From NCBI RefSeq assembly GCF_001307765.1, contig NZ_LKBA01000001.1, positions 62,001-126,000 of the forward strand: a stretch of 64,000 bases of DNA. The letters are read 5' to 3'. This document shows, piece after piece, positions 17,814 through 26,359 of the stretch. Under the pieces are notes generated by a model. The model saw nothing but the letters and a program-made list of their open reading frames with translations, did not search any database and was not told the origin of the DNA. The translations under genes and the position numbers were made by a program. The stretch is from Aliiroseovarius crassostreae (lineage in GTDB: Bacteria; Pseudomonadota; Alphaproteobacteria; Rhodobacterales; Rhodobacteraceae). The number at the start of each line of letters is the position of its first letter. Position 1 is the stretch's first letter.

Positions 17814-17959
17814 AGGGAAAGATGGCCCCAGAAGCGAGCCGTGGGCGCGCCGACAGACATGACACTTCAGTCGAACCGGACCTGACGACGGGAAAGCGTT
17901 CCGGCTCAGCGACTATTTCAGCGACCTGCTAATGTTGTAGAGTTGTTGCAGAGCCTGCC

Positions 17960-17994
17960 AAAAACGACGAAGGCCGCCTTGATGGGCGGCCTTC
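17960..17994 (-). terminator. Native terminator of tRNA-Lys, now separated from it
   Basis: On the minus strand the stem GAAGGCCGCC / GGCGGCCTTC with a CATCA-type loop is followed by GTCGTTTTTGG, a standard Rho-independent terminator. It lies 22 bases outside the left end of the Tn7-like transposon. If the transposon and one TCAAG copy are removed, it stands about 40 bases downstream of the tRNA-Lys CCA end. Confidence 0.8.
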
Positions 17995-18016
17995 CAACGT
18001 CTTGATCTCTTTCAAG

Positions 18017-18136
18017 TGTCGGGTGACAGCAAAGTTGTCCATTGGGAGTTTGGTAAGTCATTGAAAACCCTACATAGGGGCCTTCTCCAGTGACACCGTT
18101 TTGTCCATCGGTGACAATAGTTCTGTCCTTTCGGAC
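18017..18136. repeat. Left end of the Tn7-like element with TnsB-type repeats
   Basis: Terminal TGTCGGGTGACA at 18017-18028 is followed by repeats at 18034-18046 (GTTGTCCATTGGG), 18099-18116 (TTTTGTCCATCGGTGACA) and 18121-18136 (TTCTGTCCTTTCGGAC). All face the same way, as transposase-binding sites do at Tn7-type ends. They match the right-end repeats in inverted orientation. Confidence 0.85.
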
Positions 18137-18156
18137 CGACTGAGTTGGCGGAAAGC

Positions 18157-18185
18157 AAAAAAGGCACCGCCGGTGAAGCGGTGCC
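18157..18185 (-). terminator. Rho-independent terminator after the transposon core operon
   Basis: Stem GGCACCGC / GCGGTGCC (18163-18185) with T-run on the minus strand (18157-18162). It ends transcription from the minus-strand membrane-protein gene, and probably from the tnsA-tniQ operon, just inside the left transposon end. Confidence 0.8.
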
Positions 18186-18215
18186 AGTCTGTTCTTTAAA
18201 CCTGATGTGCTCGGA

Positions 18216-18578
18216 CTACTGAGCGGAAAAAACTGGTAACGCCAACAGCGCAACAATGGCCCATAGCTGAAAGGCGAAAACAATCGAGATGAGTAGCATT
18301 GCCATTCCAAGTATGACACTTACCAACGCTCTTGACGCCCGGCCCTTCAGAGTCACACCGGGGATTAGCTTTCCAAAAATCCAACTTGCCAGGGCGACCA
18401 AACCAATTGTGGTAATAGCGACGCCAAAAATTAGGGCTTGGATGGAACCGGTGACGTCATAGGCCCGAAAGCCAAGTATTCCGATGCCAAACCAACGCCA
18501 GATCTTCCAAAGCTCATCGATAAAGTTCCGAGTTAACTGCGCGCCATTTTCCAAGGCTTTCCAGAATCTTTCACTCAT
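18216..18578 (-). CDS. Small membrane protein between tniQ and the left end
   Basis: A 120-residue protein with an amphipathic start (SERFWKALENGAQLTRNF) and about three membrane helices in residues 30-120 (IGILGFRAYDVTGSIQALIFGVAI, IGLVALASWIFGKLI, LLISIVFAFQLWAIVALLAL). I chose ATG 18578, preceded by gagga. It is 24 bases downstream of tniQ and ahead of a terminator, so it is probably in the transposition operon. I do not recognise a family. It could be cargo carried at the extreme left end. Confidence 0.65.
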   Translation of the reverse strand: MSERFWKALENGAQLTRNFIDELWKIWRWFGIGILGFRAYDVTGSIQALIFGVAITTIGLVALASWIFGKLIPGVTLKGRASRALVSVILGMAMLLISIVFAFQLWAIVALLALPVFSAQ

Positions 18579-18601
18579 CACCAAACATCCTCTGTGTGAT
18601 T

Positions 18602-20428
18602 TCATTTGTCGGGAGGCGGTGGCGATGGCCTTCCAACATGATCAGCTGGCTGCACCATCTCCCGCAGGAAAACCTTGTTGAGATTTTGTGGGAAATCAAT
18701 CGGAATGATCCCCTTTCGTTCCAACCGACGGGCGACATGATTGGCTTGGATACGCGCCTCGGCGGCAAGAGCGCCGAGGGAAACATACCGATCAGAAAAT
18801 ACGGCAAGATCCGCCTCTGCAATCAACCTGCTGTGCCGCCGTTGTCGCTGATTCCAGTGCGGCCGTGTTGGTAAATGCCCCTGGCGCATGAACCAGGCGA
18901 TTGTCTCGGTGTTTAAGTGGAGCGCGACGCGCGACTGCTCTATGGTCAGCCAGCCCTTGGGTGGCCAAGCCGCGGGTCCGTAGACGAGATCACGAAGCTC
19001 TTCACGATTCACGTATAGATCGCAGATCCTGTGCGCGCCTTGTTCCCGCCCCACGAAACTGAGCTGTTTTTCCACGATCATCGAGATGATCTCCTCGGCT
19101 TTGATTGAGGCGGCGCTGGCCACTGCCGCGATCCGAGAACAACCCGGTGGTGGCCCTTGGACCAGAACCGTCTGACCAAGGACCGCGTTTCTCAGATCGT
19201 CAATATCGTGCTGGGAGTAGAGGTCTGCGACATTTTCAGTGCTGAACACGGGACGTACCAAACCAACAGATTTGAACCGGTCGAACATATCGGGTGTCAC
19301 GCCAAGTCGCTTGGCCGCCTTCACCCGTGGTAGATGAGACGCAATCTTCGAGAGCAGTGGCTCCACCTCGTCCACCGACAAAATCCTGCCCTTCTCCGTC
19401 ATCTTCTTGAGCAATCGAACGGTTCGAGACGTGTTCAAACCGAACGTTGCCGCGGCGCTGTTCACCGAATGATATCTGCGCTCCTTGCACTCTTGCCCCA
19501 GCAGAAATGTACCGGCAGGGATCGGTTGATGGTCAAAGACAAACTCTGCAACCTCCGACACAAGCGGTTCATAGCGCTGATCAGATTGTACTGTGACGAG
19601 CCAACGCCAGAGGTTACCGAAGCCGGAATAATAGCCGCCCCGCGAAGACGGGCAATTTTTCCATATTTCGCAGAGGAGCGGTTGGAACCCATCCACGGAA
19701 GAGATCAGACGCTCAAAGGCTTCCCCTGTCGCTGCCGCAAGCTGGTCTGCCTTCAACTGCCCCGGGGAAGCCTGTGCTCCGAAGCAAAGCGCTACCCCCG
19801 CCTTTTCACAGAACTGGGCAACGACACTTATCTCAAGGCGGTCGAACCAATGGCCTGGCTTCTGCCCTTCGAGGCGGGTCAGCAGCCAGGCCTCGAATTG
19901 GCTTGTTCGAAAAGTATCATTGTCAGCCTCCTGCCGGACGAATTCAAATTTGTTGTCAACGATTTGGGCAAAGTCCATCGCGTAGCGCTGCGACTTGGCG
20001 TGCGGCAGCGTGATGATCGGCGATCCATGAACCGGACAGGTTCGAAACTGGGAGAGCTGCCAGTGCGCTCTGCTGTGCCGTTCCAGTCGCCCACCTCGAC
20101 CATCGTCACCCACAACGCATCGCGGACACAGGCGTACCGCGCGACGGTGGGCCATGGGGCGGTCCAGGAGGTGGCCGCGAAAACTGAAACGTCCTTCTGG
20201 TCGTGGCTGGAAACTTTCCCGCGCGAGCAGCCCAGAATCTGCGCCAACGATATCGGCAAACTCTTCTATGGCAGACTGCCGACCATTTTGGAAATGTGGC
20301 CAGCTCACGCCGAGATCACTCACGCAATCCGCGACGTGGGTGATGCCGTGTTTCATGGCGATACGGGAGGCTAGACCGATGGCTGGTTCACCCGAAAAGG
20401 CGGGCAGTGTCAGATGCAGGGTGGTCAT
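18602..20428 (-). CDS. tniQ: TniQ/TnsD-like target-selection protein
   Basis: A 608-residue TniQ-family protein. The N-terminal TniQ domain (about residues 1-160) carries a zinc-binding pattern CPRC near 99 and CPVHG near 131 after a HWQLSQFRTC stretch. The long C-terminal part has several helix-turn-helix-like segments (VKAAKRLGVTPDMFD, WLTIEQSRVALHLNTETIAWFMRQ, LAAEARIQANHVARRL). This fits a TnsD-like DNA-binding target selector more than the short TniQ of Tn402. Insertion beside tRNA-Lys makes the tRNA or its flank the likely target. The start overlaps the tniB stop by four bases. Confidence 0.85.
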   Translation of the reverse strand: MTTLHLTLPAFSGEPAIGLASRIAMKHGITHVADCVSDLGVSWPHFQNGRQSAIEEFADIVGADSGLLARESFQPRPEGRFSFRGHLLDRPMAHRRAVRLCPRCVVGDDGRGGRLERHSRAHWQLSQFRTCPVHGSPIITLPHAKSQRYAMDFAQIVDNKFEFVRQEADNDTFRTSQFEAWLLTRLEGQKPGHWFDRLEISVVAQFCEKAGVALCFGAQASPGQLKADQLAAATGEAFERLISSVDGFQPLLCEIWKNCPSSRGGYYSGFGNLWRWLVTVQSDQRYEPLVSEVAEFVFDHQPIPAGTFLLGQECKERRYHSVNSAAATFGLNTSRTVRLLKKMTEKGRILSVDEVEPLLSKIASHLPRVKAAKRLGVTPDMFDRFKSVGLVRPVFSTENVADLYSQHDIDDLRNAVLGQTVLVQGPPPGCSRIAAVASAASIKAEEIISMIVEKQLSFVGREQGAHRICDLYVNREELRDLVYGPAAWPPKGWLTIEQSRVALHLNTETIAWFMRQGHLPTRPHWNQRQRRHSRLIAEADLAVFSDRYVSLGALAAEARIQANHVARRLERKGIIPIDFPQNLNKVFLREMVQPADHVGRPSPPPPDK

Positions 20429-21441
20429 TTGCGCCTCCGTTTCGCCCCGAGTTCAGCGACATTTTCCTCCGGCGTTCGGCCAGCCAAGAGCAGACGAGCG
20501 TTGATGCCCGTGTAGTCTTCCCGAAGAAATGGATTGAAATCCGCCGCGCAGCCGGAGCGGCGCGCAAAGGCGTGCGCGAAACAGGAAGCGTTCAGTTCGG
20601 ATGCCCCTTCTCGCATCGCAATTTCTATGGCGTCGAGAAGCAGTTCGACCGTCAGCCCGAACTCTCCGGCAGCAGCATGGATCAACCGCCTGCCGAATGA
20701 CTTTTCCTGCACATTAGTGTTCATCGCGAGTTGGGCCGCTTGGGCGTAGCTCGCGACCATTTTCAACACGGGTTGGGTGTCTTGGGCCGCATCGAGCTTT
20801 TCAAACTGGACCGGCGAGAAGCGCCGGGCCAGTTGCGGGTCTTCATTTATGAGCGCCGTCAGTTGCGGCATCCCGCTCAGGATAACGCTGACGGGCCAGA
20901 CCGGGTGGTTCATTAACGCTTTCAATGTGTTGATCATCGCCTGCATCTCGCGCGCGTTCTGGTTGATGCAGAGATCCTGCGCCTCGTCAAAATGAAGCAC
21001 TAAAGTCTGTCGCAGGCGCAGGTTGCTGTGAACCAGATCCCAAATGATCGCCGATGTTCGGTCGCGGCGGAGCGGGTATCCAAGCACGTTCAGGCAGGCA
21101 AGGCCGACAAACTTGACGCTTGCCGGGGAGGGGATGCTCATGCTGACCGCTTCAGCCATTTCGACGCCGGGTTCCTGTGTCTGGAGATCAGGATAGGTGG
21201 TGAATAGCCGCCGGACCGCCGTGGTTTTGCCCGAGCCGGAATCGCCGATCACGGCGATACCGTGCGCTTCTTTTTGACCACCAAGTTCCAGATCTGCCCG
21301 TCGACGCTTGATGAGCCGGGTGAACGCGCTTTGCAGCTCGTGATAGTTCCGGTGGGTGAAAAACCGGGTCCGGAGGCTGGCAAGTGTTCTGTCGATATCA
21401 TCCAGACCACCTGATGCCTTTGTGAAGGTTTGATCATTCAT
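20425..21441 (-). CDS. tniB: TniB/TnsC-like AAA ATPase transposition regulator
   Basis: A 338-residue AAA+ ATPase with Walker A GDSGSGKTTAVRR near residue 67 and Walker B LVLHFDEAQDLC near 150. A sensor region is ILSGMPQL near 192. It links the target selector to the transposase, as TnsC does. I chose ATG 21441 (MNDQTFTKASGG), which overlaps the tniA stop by eight bases. The longer open frame upstream lies inside tniA and shows no family similarity. Confidence 0.9.
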   Translation of the reverse strand: MNDQTFTKASGGLDDIDRTLASLRTRFFTHRNYHELQSAFTRLIKRRRADLELGGQKEAHGIAVIGDSGSGKTTAVRRLFTTYPDLQTQEPGVEMAEAVSMSIPSPASVKFVGLACLNVLGYPLRRDRTSAIIWDLVHSNLRLRQTLVLHFDEAQDLCINQNAREMQAMINTLKALMNHPVWPVSVILSGMPQLTALINEDPQLARRFSPVQFEKLDAAQDTQPVLKMVASYAQAAQLAMNTNVQEKSFGRRLIHAAAGEFGLTVELLLDAIEIAMREGASELNASCFAHAFARRSGCAADFNPFLREDYTGINARLLLAGRTPEENVAELGAKRRRK

Positions 21442-23608
21442 CGTCGAATCCCCAGTCATTTCCGCCGGTTTCATCGGGGCTGAATTGTTCCTTTTCTGTC
21501 CCCGTGGGGGCTGGTATTGGCGTTGTGTCCTGAGGCAGCTCGAAATGTTCCTCTGGCAGGGTGATCCGTTGCCCGAAGAAATCATCAGCGGGTGTTTCAA
21601 GTATCGCGGGACCGGTTCTGAAGCTGGTGCCGTTGAACAGATTGGCCTGAATGGCTTGGATTTGCTTGTGAGATGGCTCCCCAGGAAGAACGCCTGCCCG
21701 GATGCGCGCGGCCTTGTCGATGGCGAAGATTTCTTCGACCGCTCGCGTTCGGATCGGCTCCGACAGTTCCGCCTCATGAGCATGGCGTTGTTTGATCGCC
21801 CGGAACTTTTCGGTCCATTCGCTCAGCGAAACTCCATACAGCGGCTTGGCGGAAACAGCCTCCGCTGTCTCCCATTTCCCATCGATCTCGATTGAGATTG
21901 CCCCGATGTCCGCTGGGTCGGCTTTGACACGAAGTGCTGCTTTGCGGCCTTTAGCCCAAAGATGACGCAATGCTTCGCAGGAATAGTGGTGCGAAAACAG
22001 TTCGATCCCCTTTTTCGAGGGGATGCGAGAGAATTCCACACCCAGGGCTGCGCGAAGGGTGTGAATGTCGGCTGGTTCACTTACTGCAAATTGCTCTTCC
22101 AGCTCGCGCCAGCGGCTGGCAGGCGTTTGGCCATTGAGGCTGCGGTGAGGGCGGTTGTGATAATAGTCAATGACATAGAGCGAAAGAACTCGGGTCAGAT
22201 CTTCATCGTCCAGAGCTGTGCGTTCCTCGGTCGGATAGTCGCCGCGCGCGACCGGATTGTGAAAAGTGCGCCCGCTTAGGTGGGGCATCAGGTTTTGGCT
22301 CAAATTCCCGAAAAAGCGTTCGTTGTGCGCTCTCATCTCCGGAATCTTGACTGGCGGATGCAGCAGCGTTCCGTGTAGGCTATTCACGGCGCAACTAAAG
22401 TCAGTCGAGACAAACGCAGCGCCTGTGTCTGCGCAAACTATTGAGAAGCCTGCGCAAAAGGACCATAAGGACTGCGCACCAATGGCGCGTGCATAGTCGG
22501 TTTTGTCGACCGACGCCATCCGCAATGCCCGCATGGCCGCTTCTGCGCTTGGCCGATCAACCACCAGGAGCGCTAGAATACAGCGGGTTGCGCAGTCGAT
22601 GATCGCATACAGCCAGCGTCGGCCCTGCGGAACCTGATCGCGCAACTCGCGCGGTAGCTTTCGCAAAAGACCAATCCGCGAAAAGTACGTCCGAAGATCG
22701 ACCTCCCATTCGTCGATCTCTATGCGTTCTCCGGGAAACTGTGTCATTTCCTGAATGCCAAGCCCACTTGATGCGAATTTTTTCCGGGCGGCATCAATAC
22801 CCTCGCGCAGCGCTGTCATTTCAAAGGGATCGAGCTTGGCAATGCGGCGCTCGATGGTTCGAAGGCTGGGAATAGTCAGCGCCGGAAGCCCGTTTGCCTC
22901 TCGCGCAGCGTTGGTCTTCTTGATCATACCTCTGGTGTTGGTCGCGACGGTGCGAGCGTCGCTTCCGCCCTGCTTGCCGAACTCGCGGATGCCCTCCTGA
23001 ATGAGCTCCTCGACTTCTGGATCGAAATAGCGCGTGCAGCATTCAAACTGCCGTTTTCGCGCGAGAACACGAAGGTCCAATCCAGATCGAACGAATTTTC
23101 GATAGTGCCGCCTGATGGATCTTGTGGAGGGGGGCTGCGGACAGACGACATGATCGCCGAACCTTGGATGACGACCGGGGAACTGCTGATTTGCAATTCC
23201 TTTTGTAAGTTTTGGAACAATTTCGCCCAGAGCCTTGGCCAGTCCCGCATCCGTCAATGTGACCCTGCCTTGGCATTCAAGATCATGGATCGCAGTCAGG
23301 ATGCGCCCCATGAAGGCAATCCGACTCCGCTCGGAGGGCGCCAAGAGAGTGAGGTCGATGCTGGTTGCAGCCGGTGTGTTGTTGTGTGCAGGTGGCGGCG
23401 TGTATCGCCACCGCCCGTTTGCGCGGAGCAAAGCAATGTCCTCCCATGTGAAATATTCAACCACCGTGGGTTCGTCGAGCCTGCGTAGCGTGGTTCCGCT
23501 GTGGTCGGATGCTTCCGCCGCATATGAGGTTGAGCCGATTGTCACCGTGGACCCAGGACGAAGCGCCCGCACAATGGGACGAGTTTTTGGAAGCGGGAAA
23601 ATTGTCAT
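21434..23608 (-). CDS. tniA: TniA/TnsB-like DDE transposase
   Basis: A 724-residue transposase of the Mu/TnsB integrase-fold class. N-terminal DNA-binding region covers about 1-250. The catalytic core has Asp in IEIDEWEVDL (about 300), Asp in IVCADTGAAF (about 383) and Glu in MRAHNERFFG (about 420). A Mu C-terminal-like beta domain follows (YYHNRPHRSLNGQTP onward). The acidic tail probably contacts TniB. Start overlaps tnsA by four bases. All catalytic residues are kept, so the element may be active. Confidence 0.93.
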   Translation of the reverse strand: MTIFPLPKTRPIVRALRPGSTVTIGSTSYAAEASDHSGTTLRRLDEPTVVEYFTWEDIALLRANGRWRYTPPPAHNNTPAATSIDLTLLAPSERSRIAFMGRILTAIHDLECQGRVTLTDAGLAKALGEIVPKLTKGIANQQFPGRHPRFGDHVVCPQPPSTRSIRRHYRKFVRSGLDLRVLARKRQFECCTRYFDPEVEELIQEGIREFGKQGGSDARTVATNTRGMIKKTNAAREANGLPALTIPSLRTIERRIAKLDPFEMTALREGIDAARKKFASSGLGIQEMTQFPGERIEIDEWEVDLRTYFSRIGLLRKLPRELRDQVPQGRRWLYAIIDCATRCILALLVVDRPSAEAAMRALRMASVDKTDYARAIGAQSLWSFCAGFSIVCADTGAAFVSTDFSCAVNSLHGTLLHPPVKIPEMRAHNERFFGNLSQNLMPHLSGRTFHNPVARGDYPTEERTALDDEDLTRVLSLYVIDYYHNRPHRSLNGQTPASRWRELEEQFAVSEPADIHTLRAALGVEFSRIPSKKGIELFSHHYSCEALRHLWAKGRKAALRVKADPADIGAISIEIDGKWETAEAVSAKPLYGVSLSEWTEKFRAIKQRHAHEAELSEPIRTRAVEEIFAIDKAARIRAGVLPGEPSHKQIQAIQANLFNGTSFRTGPAILETPADDFFGQRITLPEEHFELPQDTTPIPAPTGTEKEQFSPDETGGNDWGFDDE

Positions 23609-24300
23609 GCCGCCCTCGCTTTCACGAGGCTGTGCTCGCCGATCAGGCCTTCGCTCAAGACCTGAATTTTCCCTTGAAATGCGGCTCGAAATGCCGCGCG
23701 ATAACCGCGCCCGGCAAGCCCCGCCAGAGTGGCAAGGTCGCCCATGCTCACTATCCCCTTGCGCTTCTCCAGCGCGGCTGTGAGGGCCTGATCTGCCACC
23801 GGGTCAGCATGTTTCGAGAACTCGAAATATCGAAGCGCATTTAGCGCTTGCGCGCGGGTGAAGTTCTGGTCAGTGACGAGGATCAGGTCATCGGCTAGTT
23901 CGCGAGGCAGATGCCGCTTTATGGCCCCAAGCTCTTCGCGAAGTTCGTTCGTAACTTTAGCCGCAGGTTTCACAGCGACTGCCAGCCTGCGTCCGTCCGT
24001 CAGAACGACCAAGAGGTCGATATGGTGGTGGCCTTTCTTGCCCGATGCGTCGATGAACGAAACTTCGAACGGTTGTTCGATCAGATCGGCGAAATTCGGG
24101 CGGGTTGCCGCCATGTGGATCGTCAAGAGTTCGAGCAGGCTCTCGAACTGGACCCGGAAGCGGTGACCGTCATGCGTTCTGGCTACCGTTGTCCAACCGC
24201 GACAGCTGAACCTAGACCGCATTGCGACGTTACGCGTGGCTCGCGACATGAAGGGAAGGGTGACGCCGGAGGTGTTCTCCGCGCCTTGAATGACACTCAT
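23605..24300 (-). CDS. tnsA: TnsA-like endonuclease
   Basis: A 231-residue protein with a PD-(D/E)XK-like order: Glu in FESLLELL (about residue 58), Asp in GHHHIDLLVVL (about 93) and a Lys-containing strand AVAVKPAAKV. This is followed by a helical C-terminal half resembling TnsA. In Tn7, TnsA cuts the 5' strands so the element moves by cut-and-paste. Its presence separates this element from Tn5053/Tn402 types, which lack TnsA. I chose ATG 24300 with aagga upstream. A longer open frame reaches 24441 but lacks conserved residues. Confidence 0.8.
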   Translation of the reverse strand: MSVIQGAENTSGVTLPFMSRATRNVAMRSRFSCRGWTTVARTHDGHRFRVQFESLLELLTIHMAATRPNFADLIEQPFEVSFIDASGKKGHHHIDLLVVLTDGRRLAVAVKPAAKVTNELREELGAIKRHLPRELADDLILVTDQNFTRAQALNALRYFEFSKHADPVADQALTAALEKRKGIVSMGDLATLAGLAGRGYRAAFRAAFQGKIQVLSEGLIGEHSLVKARAA

Positions 24301-24420
24301 CGGTGTTTTCCTTAGATATGTGAAACGGGTCGCGGGCAGTTGCCTGCACGCGTTTTTTCTTGACATTCGCTCGGGAAAAGACGACCAATGGCCTAGATTA
24401 AGAGGGTCATTGATCTTCAC

Positions 24421-24454
24421 AAAGGGCTCGGAAGTTTCCACCTTCCGGGCCTTT
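24421..24454. terminator. Hairpin between regulator gene and tnsA
   Basis: AAAGGGCTCGGAAG pairs with CTTCCGGGCCTTT with one bulge. The T-rich tail is better on the plus strand (ctttgccttttctgg) than on the minus strand. It may separate the regulator transcript from the transposition operon. Confidence 0.5.
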
Positions 24455-24486
24455 GCCTTTTCTGGGTATCTGCTGATTTTTCTAGG

Positions 24487-24723
24487 TCATGATTGCCTAC
24501 CTTCCTGAAGTGGCACTCCGGCCTCGCCCCAGATTTCGTCGATGTCTTTGCCGAGATGAGCCGCGATTGCAGTTTCAATTCGCTTTGAGACGTGCCGTCT
24601 CTTTGCGGCGTGCGTAACGGCAGAACGCCCGACGCCCAGTTCACGTGCAATCTTTGAGAAAGATGAGCCGCGTTCCCGCAGCGCAGCCTTCATTCGATTA
24701 TGGTAGTCGTCGGTCATCGACAT
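24487..24723 (-). CDS. Ner/Nlp-type small HTH regulator
   Basis: A 78-residue protein resembling phage Mu Ner and Nlp: DYHNRMKAALRERGSSFSKIARELGVGRSAVTHAAKRRHVSKRIETAIAAHLG gives a helix-turn-helix at about residues 25-45 plus the IE.AIA..LG stretch of this family. Ner represses early transposition genes in Mu. By analogy this gene, placed just upstream of tnsA on the same strand, could limit transposition. Starts at 24723 (ggaggtg-like site close by) or 24717 are both possible. Confidence 0.75.
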   Translation of the reverse strand: MSMTDDYHNRMKAALRERGSSFSKIARELGVGRSAVTHAAKRRHVSKRIETAIAAHLGKDIDEIWGEAGVPLQEGRQS

Positions 24724-24825
24724 AAAGCACCTCAACAACGAATCACCTATCGAATCGCATCTAGCGAGTCGGAAATCAACAATTCAATTCGTTGAAAATA
24801 AAAGGTTTTGTTTATCAGGTGTCGC

Positions 24826-24862
24826 TGTCTGTTTTTTTGTGAGCGGCAAAATAAAACAGACA
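24826..24862. promoter_or_regulatory. Perfect inverted repeat between two regulator genes
   Basis: TGTCTGTTTT (24826-24835) and AAAACAGACA (24853-24862) are exact inverted arms 17 bases apart. They lie in an AT-rich gap between the XRE and Ner-like genes. A second short palindrome, GTAGA-N5-TCTAC, follows near 24870. The region is about 100 bases upstream of the Ner-like gene. An operator for one of the two regulators is the simplest reading. Confidence 0.5.
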
Positions 24863-24921
24863 ATGATAGTAGACATTTTCTACCTGGAGCGCAGGATAAA
24901 TTCCCTAGGCTGACCGAGAAA

Positions 24922-25140
24922 TCACTCTTGATTGAATAAGTCTGAAGGAGGCACGTTCAATGCCTCCGCAATCCGAAGGATCGTCTTGAGGCCAGGATTG
25001 CGCTCTCCACGTTCGATGCCACCGATGTAGGTTCGGTCAAGCTCCACGGTCAGCGCAAATCCTTCCTGCGAATAGCCCTGTGCCTTGCGCAGTTCGCGCA
25101 AGCGCTTCCCGAAATCCTCGACTGTAAACGTGCGCTCCAT
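24922..25140 (-). CDS. XRE-family HTH regulator
   Basis: A 72-residue Cro/C1-type protein filled by one helix-turn-helix domain ([53 protein letters not shown]). No extra sensing domain is present. Such proteins often control mobile or defence genes. It diverges from the gene starting at 25216. The gap contains the palindrome GTCCACGGAC (25171-25180), a possible operator. I chose the Met at 25140. The upstream in-frame Met lacks domain support. Confidence 0.85.
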   Translation of the reverse strand: MERTFTVEDFGKRLRELRKAQGYSQEGFALTVELDRTYIGGIERGERNPGLKTILRIAEALNVPPSDLFNQE

Positions 25141-25215
25141 ACCGCTGTAGCGCAAAAAAGGTGTTTAATCGTCCACGGACTAATCGTATCACTTTGGATG
25201 ACAGAGGAGATTTCG

Positions 25216-26061
25216 ATGACTTTGGTACGATTTGCCCACCAGTTGTTTATGGTTTCGCTGATTTCTTGCATCGCTGTTGCCGCCCAGGCCCAAGACAGCC
25301 TGACCGAAACGCTGACGCCGGAGCCGCGCCCTTACCCCTATGCGATCCTCGACATTCAGCCGGGAGCGGAGGCGATGGAGGCGAGCAGCATGTTCGGGGA
25401 GCGGATGATGCTGATCCTCATGCCTGAGCAGGTCGCGCTGCGGGTCGAAAATGGCGAAGGGCGCGCCTTCGCGCTGACCTTCGACCAGAAGCTGGTGACG
25501 CAAGGGGTGGGGTTGCACACCCGCATGGGCCGCGATCCCTATGCCGAGATCAACGCCACGCTGGCGACCGAGGCCATGGGCGGGCGGGTGCTGCAAATCC
25601 GGCGCACGATCCGCGAGCCGAACGAGAACCTGCCAGAGCCAGCAGCGCTAATCGCGCGATTGGAAGAGCGTTATGGTCCGCCCTCAAAGCGCGACGGGAG
25701 CAGCGCAACATGGGCTTGGGGCGAAGAGGGTTTCATCCCCGATCTCGACGGCCAGCCGCTGCATGAGATCACCGCCGTCAGCCAATTCGGGTCGCGCAAG
25801 ACGATCCAGTACCGGCCTTGTTCGACTGGCTTTAGTGCCGAAGCCGAGTACCGTTTCCGCCAGCACCGCGAAACGCCGATCATGCCCGGTTGCACGGCAC
25901 TTTTCACGGTGGGGGTTAGCGGCGGCGCGCAGCTCTCGACGGTCAGCTTTTCGCTGACCGATTTCGACCTGATCCGCCAGCATGTGGCCGAGGTGGATCG
26001 TCAGATACTCGAAGCCTTGACCAGCGACGCGCCGGGCGCGCCCGCCGATATGGACCTGTGA
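25216..26061 (+). CDS. Hypothetical exported protein
   Basis: A 281-residue protein with a signal peptide (MTLVRFAHQLFMVSLISCIAVAAQAQ) and no membrane helix after it. Three later cysteines (PCSTG, PGCTA region) could form a disulfide. No family is recognised. It follows a strong gaggag site. The gene opens a rightward cargo group (exported protein, zinc-ribbon membrane protein, metallophosphoesterases) and is transcribed away from the XRE regulator. Confidence 0.7.
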   Translation: MTLVRFAHQLFMVSLISCIAVAAQAQDSLTETLTPEPRPYPYAILDIQPGAEAMEASSMFGERMMLILMPEQVALRVENGEGRAFALTFDQKLVTQGVGLHTRMGRDPYAEINATLATEAMGGRVLQIRRTIREPNENLPEPAALIARLEERYGPPSKRDGSSATWAWGEEGFIPDLDGQPLHEITAVSQFGSRKTIQYRPCSTGFSAEAEYRFRQHRETPIMPGCTALFTVGVSGGAQLSTVSFSLTDFDLIRQHVAEVDRQILEALTSDAPGAPADMDL

Positions 26062-26065
26062 CACC

Positions 26066-26359
26066 ATGACCGGCACAGCGGAAACGCAGACCTGCCCGTT
26101 CTGCTACTCCGAGCTGGACGCCCGCGCGACCGTCTGCGGGCAATGTGGCGCTGTCAAAGACCTCACCCCCGCATGGATGAGCCGCCTGAAGTTCTATGGC
26201 TTGAGTATGGGCCTTGTTTTGGTTGGGCTGTTCCTCGCCGTCGTCGACGGCAAGGGGATTAATTGGTGGGCGGTGCCTTTCGTCGTGATCGGAGCCGCCT
26301 TTCTAGCGATGGGCCGCAAGGTCGACCTGTCTGACCAGCTTTGGCATCGAAAGGAATGA
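26066..26359 (+). CDS. Zinc-ribbon membrane protein
   Basis: A 97-residue protein with a four-cysteine zinc ribbon at the N-terminus (CPFCYSEL, then CGQCG) and two membrane helices (FYGLSMGLVLVGLFLAV, WWAVPFVVIGAAFLAMG). It starts four bases after the preceding gene, so the two are likely cotranscribed. Function unknown. Confidence 0.7.
   Translation: MTGTAETQTCPFCYSELDARATVCGQCGAVKDLTPAWMSRLKFYGLSMGLVLVGLFLAVVDGKGINWWAVPFVVIGAAFLAMGRKVDLSDQLWHRKE

Larger units (their letters stand above)
16520..17928 (+). mobile_element. IS1182-family insertion sequence, disrupted
   Basis: The ends are imperfect inverted repeats with CAGG, a two-base difference, then GCTGAAATAGTC at 16520-16537 and the complement at 17911-17928. 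The 1.4-kb length and encoded transposase match IS1182. Flanking TAA is found on both sides and may be a short target duplication. It lies between the IS5 element and the terminator that belongs to tRNA-Lys. Confidence 0.8.

Noticed and set aside
18034-18136. Short CRISPR-like repeats near the left end
   Set aside because: TGTCC-containing repeats are irregularly spaced, face one way, and recur in inverted orientation at the other end, as transposase-binding sites do.
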